Shown here: positions 38,018 to 46,293 of the stretch, one piece after another
Position numbering within the stretch: position 1 is the first letter of the stretch
Layout: each line of letters begins with the position of its first letter
From: Ralstonia thomasii
Lineage (GTDB): Bacteria; Pseudomonadota; Gammaproteobacteria; Burkholderiales; Burkholderiaceae
Assembly: GCF_958405895.1 (NCBI RefSeq)
Contig: NZ_CATZAR010000004.1
DNA: 64,000 nt
Reading direction: 5' to 3' (one strand)
Program-made: the position numbers and the translations under genes
Notes under the pieces: generated by a model
Database searches by the model: none
Told to the model about the DNA's origin: nothing
Seen by the model: only the letters and a program-made list of their open reading frames with translations

Positions 38018-39316
38018 TCAAAGCGCACAGGTTCGGAAGCCGACAAAGATGTCGTCGCGCTCCGGCAGCAGGAAGCCCCGGAAACGCGGATGACGCGCGC
38101 GCTGTGGAGTATGAGCGGCAGCACCGCGCACCGTCTGCATCGTTTGGAAGTGCGGCGCCGACAGGCTCGCCGCACGACCACGCGGCACGCCGGGCACGAA
38201 ATCCGGATACGGCTCGAACGGCGATGACGTCCACTCCCACACCTGCCCCCAATGGAAGCCTGCGCGGCCTTGCACCGCGGCCATCTCCCATTCGTCTTCC
38301 GTCGGTAAGCGACGGCCGGCCCAGCGGCACCACGCCTGGGCTTCGTACAGGCTCACATGGCGCACGGGTTCGTCACGGTTGATCGTACGCGCCTGACCGT
38401 AGCGCAGTGCCTGCCAGCTGCGCGTGGTGGGATCGCGCTGCCAACCGAGCGGCGCCGAGCGCTCCTGCATCATCAGCCACTCCATGCCGGCCGGCGACCA
38501 CCATTGCGGATGGTCGTAACCACGGTCCTCGATGAACTCCAGGTATTGGCCATTCGTGACGGGCTGTGCATCAATCTCGAACGCCGGCACGTATGTGCGA
38601 TACGGCGGACATTCGTTGTCGAAGAAGAACCCATCGGCGTCGGGCCAGCCCATTTGGAAGCGGCCACCGGGCAACGACAATGTCTGCGCAGCCGGTACAG
38701 CCACGGCGGCCAGCGGCGGTTGCCCAGCGGGTTGCAGGCCCAATACCTGCAGCAGGCCGTGCAGATGTTCGGCGCGCAGGTCTTCGTGAAAGACCGCCCA
38801 GCGGAACGGCTCCAACGCCGCATCGTCATCGGTGCCAAGTGTGGCGAGCTTACGGAGCACACGGTCGAGCACGTCATGCGCGTACTGCTTGATCGTCGCG
38901 ATGCCGGGCAGCGTCAGCTCCCAGCATGCCTCTGGTGGCATCCGGTCCATGTCGAAGAACGTGTCGGCGCCGTCGAGCGCGGCCGGCAGCGTGGCTTGCC
39001 AGCGCGCCAGTTCCCATTCGGTGCCGGCGCCGTCTTCGACGGTGTCGCTGCCGTTGCGGCGGGGCTCGCGCAGGCACCAGAACTCGGCAAACCAGGCCAG
39101 CTGGCCCAGCGTCCAAAGCGGCGGGGCGTGATGCTCGACGCGTTCAATCTGCCAGCCGCGCTGCGTGTCGCCAAACGCGGACAACAAGGCCAGCGTGCGA
39201 TTGCGCGCGTCGACCAGGCTGTGCGCGATGCCCTGGCGCGGCAAGCGCCGGCCGTCGGTCCAGTCGGGAAGCGATCCGATGAAGGTCGGATCGGGGAGCA
39301 TGAAGAATTCAGCCAT
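38018..39316 (-). CDS. EgtB/SenA-like sulfoxide-synthase family protein (DinB_2 + FGE-sulfatase domains) with altered iron site
   Basis: 432 aa. An N-terminal DinB_2 helical bundle (about 30-195) precedes a formylglycine-enzyme/C-type-lectin-like domain (about 210-432) with GGRFQMG, PVTNGQYLEFIEDRGY, RRLPTEDEWEMAA and GQVWEWTSSPF, ending FVGFRTCAL. EgtB oxidatively joins hercynine to a cysteine thiol. By eye, the iron ligand His of the WDLAHIG motif is Gln72 here (WTLGQLA). In the HxxxHxE motif only H177 remains, the second His being Arg181 and the Glu E183. Thus two of three canonical iron histidines are missing. It is followed on the same strand upstream by egtD. It could be a SenA-like or other diverged enzyme. 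Confidence 0.85.
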   Translation of the reverse strand: MAEFFMLPDPTFIGSLPDWTDGRRLPRQGIAHSLVDARNRTLALLSAFGDTQRGWQIERVEHHAPPLWTLGQLAWFAEFWCLREPRRNGSDTVEDGAGTEWELARWQATLPAALDGADTFFDMDRMPPEACWELTLPGIATIKQYAHDVLDRVLRKLATLGTDDDAALEPFRWAVFHEDLRAEHLHGLLQVLGLQPAGQPPLAAVAVPAAQTLSLPGGRFQMGWPDADGFFFDNECPPYRTYVPAFEIDAQPVTNGQYLEFIEDRGYDHPQWWSPAGMEWLMMQERSAPLGWQRDPTTRSWQALRYGQARTINRDEPVRHVSLYEAQAWCRWAGRRLPTEDEWEMAAVQGRAGFHWGQVWEWTSSPFEPYPDFVPGVPRGRAASLSAPHFQTMQTVRGAAAHTPQRARHPRFRGFLLPERDDIFVGFRTCAL

Positions 39317-39383
39317 CGCGGCACACCTCGGGCGGGAATCGATCCATTATCGCACCGGGCCGCCTGGTGTTCTGCCGCCCGGC

Positions 39384-40430
39384 CTAGCGGCCTACGCTCG
39401 CGTGGCAGACGGCAAAGTCGCCGCTGACATCAGTCCAGGCATGCAGGTCTTCGAAGCCGGCTTCGGCAAACATCATATGCAGGCTCGGCAGGTCGTATTT
39501 GACGGAGTTCTCGGTGTGCATGCGCTCGCCGGCAGCGAAGGCGCGCGCGTGCTTACCCCACCGAACCGTGACATCGCGACGCGCTTCCAGATGCATCTCA
39601 ACGCGGTGCGCCTCTGCTCGGTACAGCGCGACATGACGCCAATCCCGCACGTCGAAATTCGCACCCAGGAGGCGATTCAGGTTGCGCAGCACGTTCAGAT
39701 TGAAGGCCGCCGTCACCCCGAGCGGATCGTCGTAAGCGGCTTCGAGCCGTTGTGCGTCTTTGATGAGGTCGATGCCGATCAGCACGCTGTCGCCGGGGGC
39801 CGAAGCTTCGTGCAGGCGCGAGAGAAACGCCGCTGCCTCTTCCGGCGTGAAGTTGCCCAGGCTCGAACCGGGGTAAAACCACACGCGGCGCCCATCGCCG
39901 ACGGCATCGGGCAACACCAGAGGCGCACACAGATCGGCGCCAATGCCGACCATCGGCAATTGCGGATGCTGACGCGCAAGCCCACGCAGCGTATCGCGGA
40001 GGAAATCCGCCGAAATATCGATCGCCACATATCGCGACGGTGCCAGCGTGCGGAACAGGCGCGCGGCCTTTTCACAGTTGCCGGCACCCAGGTCGATCAA
40101 CGTGGCGCCGCGGCCCACGCGCATCGCGATCTCGGCCGCATGCAGGCTGAAGATGGCGGCTTCGGTGCGCGTCGGGTAGTACTCAGGCAGGTCGGTAATC
40201 GCTTCGAACAGACGCGAGCCGAGGGCATCGTAGAAAAACTTCGGGCTGATACTGGCCGCGGGTGCGAGCAGGCCTGCCTCCGCCTCGGCACGCAGCGCGG
40301 CGTCGTCTTCCGTAAAGAGCTGGTAGAAGGTCAAGCCCGCCCCAACGGCGTCGACCGTTGGCTGCGGCTGAATCAGACGGGCCAGCGCGCGGCGGGCATA
40401 GGCATCGGCGGACGGCTTGGTGGCCTGCAT
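39384..40430 (-). CDS. egtD: L-histidine N-alpha-methyltransferase
   Basis: 348 aa. SAM-dependent methyltransferase of the EgtD family, which trimethylates histidine to hercynine, the betaine precursor of ergothioneine and selenoneine. Signatures are SPKFFYDALGSRLFEAITDLPEYYPTRTE near residue 65, the SAM motif LIDLGAGNCEKA, and FYPGSSLGNFTPEEA. GGGAGA precedes the chosen ATG; a longer frame to 40703 was rejected. It is 67 bp upstream of the EgtB-like gene on the same strand, so the two form a pair. No EgtA, EgtC or EgtE gene is nearby. Confidence 0.93.
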   Translation of the reverse strand: MQATKPSADAYARRALARLIQPQPTVDAVGAGLTFYQLFTEDDAALRAEAEAGLLAPAASISPKFFYDALGSRLFEAITDLPEYYPTRTEAAIFSLHAAEIAMRVGRGATLIDLGAGNCEKAARLFRTLAPSRYVAIDISADFLRDTLRGLARQHPQLPMVGIGADLCAPLVLPDAVGDGRRVWFYPGSSLGNFTPEEAAAFLSRLHEASAPGDSVLIGIDLIKDAQRLEAAYDDPLGVTAAFNLNVLRNLNRLLGANFDVRDWRHVALYRAEAHRVEMHLEARRDVTVRWGKHARAFAAGERMHTENSVKYDLPSLHMMFAEAGFEDLHAWTDVSGDFAVCHASVGR

Positions 40431-40734
40431 GGTGTCTCCCGTTGTGGGTGGAACGGCACGGTGCTGCATGGTCATGAAGGCCATCGACAGCGAGAAACGT
40501 GCCATCGCGCCTATGCCATCACCGCTCGCCGGTGGCGCGCGGATGAAATTGCAGCGTAGACGCCGCTTTGTGACAGCGCCACCGTTCTTTCGCCGGAGGG
40601 CGCCACAACGCGGCATCGCGCCAATCGTAAAAATCACCCACGCCGCTGAAAAAACCGCGCACAGCACGTCATCGTGCCGATGTTGCGTTTTTGCAGCGCA
40701 CAATCGGCCTGCTGCGATACAATGCGGACTTCCT

Positions 40735-40879
40735 CAAAGGGGAGTAGCTCGGGGGTTCTTCAGCCCCAGGCACGATCGTCATGACGAAGCGCAAGCTTCC
40801 GGTCGTGCCGGCACCAGCAGGTTCACAACCTGCGCGTGTCGAGCAAGACCTTTGCAACCGGATTTCATGGTCTGCAAAG
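40735..40879 (+). ncRNA. yybP-ykoY family (Mn2+) riboswitch upstream of terC
   Basis: AAAGGGGAGTAGC at 40736-40748 is the hallmark of this family, and GCAAGACCTTTGC at 40843-40855 supplies the conserved closing side. P1 is CAAAGG (40735-40740) with CCTTTG (40849-40854). Further stems are GGCACGA/TCGTGCC (40769-40775/40803-40809) and GCAGGTT/AACCTGC (40817-40823/40827-40833). CTTTGCA (40850-40856) can instead pair with TGCAAAG (40873-40879), giving a mutually exclusive switch. A TACAAT -10 box at 40718-40723 would start the RNA just before P1. TerC genes are typical targets of this class. Confidence 0.85.
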
Positions 40880-40946
40880 CGTCCCGCCCCAGCACTCCAT
40901 GCAGTCCGGTCAACCAATTTTTATTGTTGTTTGACTTGGAGCCGCC

Positions 40947-41639
40947 ATGGAATGGTTGTCTGACATCTTCACCATGCAGTTTGCTGCCGCGCTGGCATCG
41001 ATCATCGTCATCGACCTCGTGCTTGCGGGCGATAACGCCATCCTCATCGCGCTGGCGGCGCGCAACCTGCCGCCCGAGTTGCAGAAGAAGGCCATCATGT
41101 GGGGCGCCGCGGGCGCCATCATCGTGCGGGCGCTGATGACGCTGGCAGTGGTGTGGCTGCTGAAGATTCCCGGCCTGATGTTGGTAGGTGGATTGGCACT
41201 GGTGTGGATTGCGTGGAAGCTTCTGGCTGACGACGGCCCGGGCGGCGATGAACACGGCGCGGGCAGCTCCACCCTGTTGGGCGCCATGAAGACGATCGTC
41301 ATCGCCGATGCGGTGATGGGCATCGACAACGTGCTCGCCATCGCCGGCGCATCGCACGGCAGCTTCCTGCTGGTGGTGCTGGGTCTGTTGATCAGCGTGC
41401 CGGTGGTGGTGTGGGGCAGCGGCGTGGTACTTCGCCTGATCGAGCGGTTCCCGATCATCATCTACGGCGGCGCGGCGGTGCTGGCTTATACGGCGGCGCA
41501 CATGATCGTGGCTGAACCGGTCCTCAAGCCGTTCTTTGCTGCACAGCCGCCGTTCAAGTGGGCGGTGTATGTGCTGGTGCTCCTGATCGTGCTGGGTGGC
41601 GGCTGGCTGGTGCAGCGTCGCCGCCAACAACCCGCCTAA
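40947..41639 (+). CDS. TerC/YjbE-family integral membrane protein, likely manganese exporter
   Basis: 230 aa with about seven TM segments. Conserved acidic motifs of the TerC family are present: DLVLAGDNAILIALAAR in the first repeat and DAVMGIDNVLAIAG in the second, the Asp/Asn pairs being the presumed metal site. The Mn2+ riboswitch in its leader supports Mn2+ efflux or metalation of exported proteins, as for related TerC proteins. GGAG lies 8 bases before ATG. Its stop overlaps the convergent dehydratase stop by 4 bp. Confidence 0.9.
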   Translation: MEWLSDIFTMQFAAALASIIVIDLVLAGDNAILIALAARNLPPELQKKAIMWGAAGAIIVRALMTLAVVWLLKIPGLMLVGGLALVWIAWKLLADDGPGGDEHGAGSSTLLGAMKTIVIADAVMGIDNVLAIAGASHGSFLLVVLGLLISVPVVVWGSGVVLRLIERFPIIIYGGAAVLAYTAAHMIVAEPVLKPFFAAQPPFKWAVYVLVLLIVLGGGWLVQRRRQQPA

Positions 41640-42637
41640 GCCAGGATTGGCTGACCGGCGAGCACGCGCGCCAGCTTGGCGCGATCAATGTTGCCACCGG
41701 TCAGCGGCAGGCCGATACGCTGGCCGGCAATCCGCTCGCGCTGCTGCCATGCCCCCGCCAGGGCTGCGGCGGCAGCGCCTTCGGCCACGTTGTGGGTGGT
41801 GGAGAAATACAGGCGAATAGCCTCTGCCACCTCGTCATCCGTCACCGCAATGATGTGGTCGACGCCAGCGCGGATCACCTCCAGCGCCTTCGCATCCGGT
41901 GTGCGACATGCAAGCCCGTCAGCCAGCAGCGTCGATACCAGCGCCGACACCACGGTCCCGCTTGCGAAAGATTGCTCATAGCATCGCGCATGTGCTGACA
42001 CGACGCCGACAATGCGCGTCGACAGCCCCAGCGCATCGCGCGCCCGCACCGCCGCGCAAATTCCCGAACCCATGCCGATCGGCACATAGACAACATCCAG
42101 CGGCGTGGCCTCGAGGAACTCCAGCCAGTAGCTTGCTACGCCGACGACCAGGTCATCGTGATACGAGGGCACGAAGTGCAAGCGACGTTCAGCGGCCAGT
42201 TGATCGGCCGCCTCGCGGCTGGCCTGGAAGTCATCGCCCGCTTCGATGAGCTCTGCGCCGAGCGCGCGTATGGCGGCGTTCTTCTCCACGCTGTTGCCAT
42301 GCGGCACGACGATGTTGACAGCGATACCGTTACGACGCGCCGCCCATGCAATCGACTGGCCATGATTGCCGCGCGTCGCCGCTATCACACCACGCACCTG
42401 CGGCTCACGTTGGCGCAAGGCATGCAGATAAGTCAGCCCGCCGCGCACCTTGAACGCGCCCACTTCCGTGTGGTTCTCATGCTTCACGCACACCGCCGTG
42501 CCCATGGCTTGCGAGAGCACCGGCCAGCAGTACTGCGGGGTCGGTGGAATCACCGCATGAACGACGCTGGCCGCAGCGCGCAGATGGCGCAATTCAGCGG
42601 CACGGTCCAGCGATGCGGAGGTAGCTATGGGCGACAT
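41636..42637 (-). CDS. Serine/threonine dehydratase-like PLP enzyme (fold type II)
   Basis: 333 aa. The PLP lysine is K63 in ENHTEVGAFKVRGG. ATRGNHGQS is the substrate-binding loop and PIGMGSG the phosphate-binding loop. There is no C-terminal ACT domain, so it resembles catabolic TdcB/EutB-type enzymes rather than biosynthetic IlvA. It would deaminate serine, threonine or hydroxy-amino acids to 2-oxo acids. GGAG at proper spacing selects the Met at 42637 over the Met two codons upstream. Exact substrate unknown. Confidence 0.88.
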   Translation of the reverse strand: MSPIATSASLDRAAELRHLRAAASVVHAVIPPTPQYCWPVLSQAMGTAVCVKHENHTEVGAFKVRGGLTYLHALRQREPQVRGVIAATRGNHGQSIAWAARRNGIAVNIVVPHGNSVEKNAAIRALGAELIEAGDDFQASREAADQLAAERRLHFVPSYHDDLVVGVASYWLEFLEATPLDVVYVPIGMGSGICAAVRARDALGLSTRIVGVVSAHARCYEQSFASGTVVSALVSTLLADGLACRTPDAKALEVIRAGVDHIIAVTDDEVAEAIRLYFSTTHNVAEGAAAAALAGAWQQRERIAGQRIGLPLTGGNIDRAKLARVLAGQPILA

Positions 42638-42852
42638 GATCATTCTCCGGCAGACAATTTGAAGCGATGAGGCCATCCTGCCCGCCCTGCCGCCCCTGGC
42701 ACATCGACAATTCTGCGCTTTGTCAGTCCAGCCGTTCTGGCGATCCGACCGGGCCAGTTTCCAGACACTGCCGGTACAGTCGACACCGCACCGCTCAAGT
42801 TACAATGCGCCTCACCCGATTTCCGACGCCCCGCCTCTTCGCCTGCGCTCGC

Positions 42853-43647
42853 ATGAAGCCTTATCTCGACCTGATGCGCCATGTCTACGAACATGGCACC
42901 GACAAAGCCGACCGCACCGGCACCGGCACGCGTTCCGTGTTCGGCCACCAGATGCGCTTCAACCTGCAGGACGGCTTCCCGCTGGTGACCACCAAGAAGG
43001 TGCACATCAAGTCCATCGTCTATGAACTGCTGTGGTTCCTCCAGGGCTCGACCAACGTGCGATGGCTGCAAGACAACGGCGTGACGATCTGGGACGAATG
43101 GGCCGACGCCGACGGCGAACTTGGCCCCGTCTACGGCTCCCAATGGCGCTCGTGGCCGACGCCCAACGGCGAACATATCGACCAGATCGCCGAGCTGATT
43201 GCCCAGATCAAGCGCAACCCCGATTCGCGCCGGCTGATCGTGTCTGCCTGGAATGTGGCCGACATCCCGCGCATGAAGCTGCCGCCCTGCCATGCGTTCT
43301 TCCAGTTCTATGTGGCCGACGGCAAGCTGTCGTGCCAGCTCTACCAGCGCAGCGCCGATATCTTCCTCGGCGTGCCGTTCAACATTGCCAGCTACGCGCT
43401 GCTCGTGCACATGGTTGCGCAACAGACTGGCCTCGATGTGGGCGATTTCGTCTGGACTGGCGGCGATTGCCACCTCTATAACAACCATTTCGAACAGGTC
43501 CAGACGCAACTCGCGCGCGAACCGCTGCCGTTGCCGAAACTGATCATCAAGCGCAAGCCTGAAAGCATCTTCGACTACCAGTACGAGGACTTTGAGATCC
43601 TCGGCTACCAGAGCCACCCCGCGATCAAAGCACCGGTGGCTGTGTAA
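42853..43647 (+). CDS. thyA: Thymidylate synthase
   Basis: 264 aa, the same length as the E. coli enzyme. Catalytic Cys146 lies in LPPCHAFFQFYV. RTGTGTRSVFGHQ, the substrate arginines in NPDSRRLIVSAWN, and LYQRSADIFLGVPFNIASY are all present. It makes dTMP from dUMP with methylene-tetrahydrofolate, giving dihydrofolate, which the adjacent folA product recycles. A TACAAT -10-like box lies at 42801-42806. The earlier in-frame ATGs lie upstream of or inside that promoter region. Confidence 0.97.
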   Translation: MKPYLDLMRHVYEHGTDKADRTGTGTRSVFGHQMRFNLQDGFPLVTTKKVHIKSIVYELLWFLQGSTNVRWLQDNGVTIWDEWADADGELGPVYGSQWRSWPTPNGEHIDQIAELIAQIKRNPDSRRLIVSAWNVADIPRMKLPPCHAFFQFYVADGKLSCQLYQRSADIFLGVPFNIASYALLVHMVAQQTGLDVGDFVWTGGDCHLYNNHFEQVQTQLAREPLPLPKLIIKRKPESIFDYQYEDFEILGYQSHPAIKAPVAV

Positions 43648-43651
43648 CCGT

Positions 43652-44155
43652 ATGACCATCCTGACGCTCATCGTCGCCCGCGCCCGCAATGGCGTGATTG
43701 GCCGCAACAACACCCTACCCTGGCGCCTGCCCGAAGATCTCGCGCACTTCAAGCGCACGACCATGGGCGCGCCGATCGTGATGGGCCGCAAAACGTACGA
43801 TTCGATCGGCCGCCCGCTGCCGGGCCGTCGCAACATTGTCGTCACGCGCAATGCCAAGCTCGAACTGCCCGGCTGCGAGATCGCGTATTCGATGGAAGAC
43901 GCGCAGCGCCTGTGTGTGGGTGCCGAGCAGATCTTCCTGATCGGTGGCGCGCAGCTGTATGCGGATGCCTTGCCGAGCGCGGATCGACTGATCGTGACGG
44001 AGATCGACGCCGATTTCGAAGGCGATGCGCACTTCCCCGCGCCCGACCCAAAGGTCTGGCACGAAGTCTCCCGTGAGACGCACCACGCGGCAGCGCCCAA
44101 CGATTTCGACTATGCGTTCGTTACCTATGAACGTCCGCCATCGAACGAGCAATAA
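43652..44155 (+). CDS. folA: Dihydrofolate reductase
   Basis: 167 aa. Active-site acid Asp29 in LPWRLPEDLAHFK, IVMGRKTYDSIGRPLPGRRNIV for NADPH binding, and FLIGGAQLY. It starts 4 bp after the thyA stop, so the two are co-transcribed and act in the same folate cycle. It ends before a strong bidirectional terminator. Confidence 0.97.
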   Translation: MTILTLIVARARNGVIGRNNTLPWRLPEDLAHFKRTTMGAPIVMGRKTYDSIGRPLPGRRNIVVTRNAKLELPGCEIAYSMEDAQRLCVGAEQIFLIGGAQLYADALPSADRLIVTEIDADFEGDAHFPAPDPKVWHEVSRETHHAAAPNDFDYAFVTYERPPSNEQ

Positions 44156-44168
44156 CCGCTGCAGGCAA

Positions 44169-44203
44169 TAAAAAACGCGCTCAGTTTCGAGCGCGTTTTT
44201 TTA
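44169..44203. terminator. Bidirectional terminator between folA and pmbA
   Basis: AAAAACGCGCTC (44171-44182) pairs with GAGCGCGTTTTT (44189-44200), with A- and T-rich flanks, serving both converging genes. Confidence 0.92.
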
Positions 44204-44219
44204 TTTCCGCTGTGGCAAT

Positions 44220-45593
44220 TTATTCGCCGGCAATTGTCATCTGTTCGATCAGGATCGAGCCGGTTTCCTTCGTGCCGCGCACTAGCGCATCCGCGCCGAT
44301 GGCGACAATCTGGCGGAACATCTCGCCCAGGTTGCCGGCAATCGTGATCTCTTCCACCGGATACTGAATCACGCCGTTCTCCACCCAATAGCCCGACGCG
44401 CCGCGCGAATAGTCGCCCGTCACATAGTTCACGCCCTGGCCCATCAGTTCGGTCACGAGCAGACCCGTGCCCATGCGGCGCAGCATGCCGGCAAAGTCAT
44501 CTTCGGCGGTCGTTTTGTTGGAGAACAGCGTCAGGTTATGCGAGCCGCCCGCGTTGCCAGTAGTCTGCATGCCGAGCTTGCGCGCGGAATACGTCGACAG
44601 GAAGTAGCCCTCCACCACGCCGTTCTTCACCACATCGCGGCGCTGCGTGCGTACGCCTTCCTCGTCGAAGGGCGCGCTGCCCATCCCGTTGAGAACATGC
44701 GGGTCTTCCTTGATCTGCACATGCGGCGCGAACACTTCCTTGCCCAGCGTATCGAGCAGGAACGTCGACTTGCGGTACAAGGCGCCTCCCGACACGGCCT
44801 GCACGAACGCGCCCAGCAAACCCGCAGCCAGCGGCGCCTCAAACAACACCGGGCACTTGCGGGTCGTCAACCGGCGCGCGGACAAACGCGCCAGCGCGCG
44901 TTCCGCCGCGTACTTGCCGATCGCTTCCGGCGCGGCCAGATCGTCCGGCGAGCGCTTGGACGAGTACCAATCATCGCGCTGCATATGCGCGCCCGAACCG
45001 GCGATCGGCGCGGCGGAAATGAAGTGACGCGAATACGGGTAGCCCGCCATGAAACCGCGCGACGTGGCCAACACGAAGTGCGAATGCTGGGCAGAGATGC
45101 TGGAACCATCGCTGTTGCGGATCTTTGGGCTCACGGCAAAGGCAGCGGCTTCAGCGGCGCGCGCGATCTCCACGGCGGCTTCGGCGTCGATCATCCATGG
45201 GTGATAGAGCTGCAAGTCTCGCGGGTGCTTCTCCAGCAGTTCTTCTTCTGCCAAGCCGGCGCAATCATCGTCGGCTGTGAAGCGCGCGATGTTGTAGGCG
45301 GCCTCGACGGTGGACCGCAGTGCTGCCGGCGAAAAGTCCGACGTGCTGGCGTTGCCGCGCTTCTTGCCCAGCATGACGGTCACGCCAACAATCTTGTCGC
45401 GGTTCTGCTCGATGGTCTCGATCTCGCCCTTGCGCACCGTGACCGACAGGCCCTGGCCTTCGGAGATTTCCGTTGCGGCATCAGAGGCGCCGAGTTCGCG
45501 TGCAATGCGCAGCACATCGGAGGCCATCTCCTCGAGCTGTTCGCGGCGGTAGGCAAACACAGGGGCGGTCTTGGAATCGAGCGTTTGAGACAT
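44220..45593 (-). CDS. pmbA: Metalloprotease PmbA/TldE
   Basis: 457 aa, normal for TldE, the partner of zinc protease TldD that matures microcin-type peptides and degrades CcdA. Features include GLSVTVRKGEIETIEQNRDK near the N-terminus and the C-terminal FSNKTTAEDDF and GVNYVTGDYSRGASGYWVENG blocks. As expected for TldE, it has no HExxxH zinc motif. No tldD is in the window. The frame extends well upstream, but MSQTLD is the homologous start. Divergent from darP. Confidence 0.93.
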   Translation of the reverse strand: MSQTLDSKTAPVFAYRREQLEEMASDVLRIARELGASDAATEISEGQGLSVTVRKGEIETIEQNRDKIVGVTVMLGKKRGNASTSDFSPAALRSTVEAAYNIARFTADDDCAGLAEEELLEKHPRDLQLYHPWMIDAEAAVEIARAAEAAAFAVSPKIRNSDGSSISAQHSHFVLATSRGFMAGYPYSRHFISAAPIAGSGAHMQRDDWYSSKRSPDDLAAPEAIGKYAAERALARLSARRLTTRKCPVLFEAPLAAGLLGAFVQAVSGGALYRKSTFLLDTLGKEVFAPHVQIKEDPHVLNGMGSAPFDEEGVRTQRRDVVKNGVVEGYFLSTYSARKLGMQTTGNAGGSHNLTLFSNKTTAEDDFAGMLRRMGTGLLVTELMGQGVNYVTGDYSRGASGYWVENGVIQYPVEEITIAGNLGEMFRQIVAIGADALVRGTKETGSILIEQMTIAGE

Positions 45594-45662
45594 AGGCAAT
45601 AAAGGGAGAAACGGGTGCCGCGATTTTGCCAAAAGCGGGCGGAAGCGCCCATCATAGCAAGA

Positions 45663-45668
45663 TACAAT
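45663..45668 (+). promoter_or_regulatory. Probable -10 element of the darP-mog transcript
   Basis: TACAAT within AAGATACAATGCGC. A start about 7 bases downstream would fall at or next to the ATG at 45676. No good -35 is visible at 17 bp. Confidence 0.5.
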
Positions 45669-45675
45669 GCGCGCC

Positions 45676-46293
45676 ATGAGCCGAGCATCCCGACACAACC
45701 CTACGTATCTGCAACCTGTCGTGCGCACCGACATCGGTGACGAGGACGATCCGGATACGCCCAAGAGCAAATCGCAGCGCAAGCGCGAAGTGAACGCCTT
45801 GCAAGACCTGGGCACTGCCCTGGAAGCGCTGCCCAAGGACAAACTCGCGAAGGTGCCGCTGCCCGAAAAGCTGGTCGACGCCCTGCGCGAAGCCAAGCGC
45901 ACCACCGCCCACGAAGGCAAGCGCCGCCAGATGCAGTACATCGGCAAGCTGATGCGCGCCCTGACCGACGACGAGGTCGAAGCCATCCGCCGCGTGCTGG
46001 CCACCTTCGTTGGCGCCTCCAAGGCGGAAACCGCGCGCCTGCATGCCATCGAGCGTTGGCGCGACCGCCTGATCGCCAGCGACGACGCCATCACCGAGTT
46101 CATTGCAGCGCACCCGGATGCCGACGTGCAGGCCTTGCGTACGCTCGTGCGCAATGCGCGCAAGGAAGCGCAGCTGGCGAAGCCGCCCAAGTCGTCGCGC
46201 GAGTTGTTCCAGATGGTCAAGCAGGCCCTGTCCGGCAACGACCGCGACGAAGATGACGCCGATCAACCCGAAGCCGAAGACGACGAAGCATGA
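45676..46293 (+). CDS. darP: Ribosome biogenesis factor DarP (YjgA, DUF615)
   Basis: 205 aa. The DUF615 family binds pre-50S particles and assists 23S rRNA peptidyl-transferase-centre assembly. KSQRKREVNALQDLG, LREAKRTTAHEGKRRQMQYIGKLMR and the helical core up to KSSRELFQMVKQAL match, followed by an acidic tail DRDEDDADQPEAEDDEA. MSRASR was chosen because the earlier ATG at 45667 overlaps the -10 box; the mRNA may be leaderless. The stop overlaps mog by 4 bp. Confidence 0.92.
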   Translation: MSRASRHNPTYLQPVVRTDIGDEDDPDTPKSKSQRKREVNALQDLGTALEALPKDKLAKVPLPEKLVDALREAKRTTAHEGKRRQMQYIGKLMRALTDDEVEAIRRVLATFVGASKAETARLHAIERWRDRLIASDDAITEFIAAHPDADVQALRTLVRNARKEAQLAKPPKSSRELFQMVKQALSGNDRDEDDADQPEAEDDEA

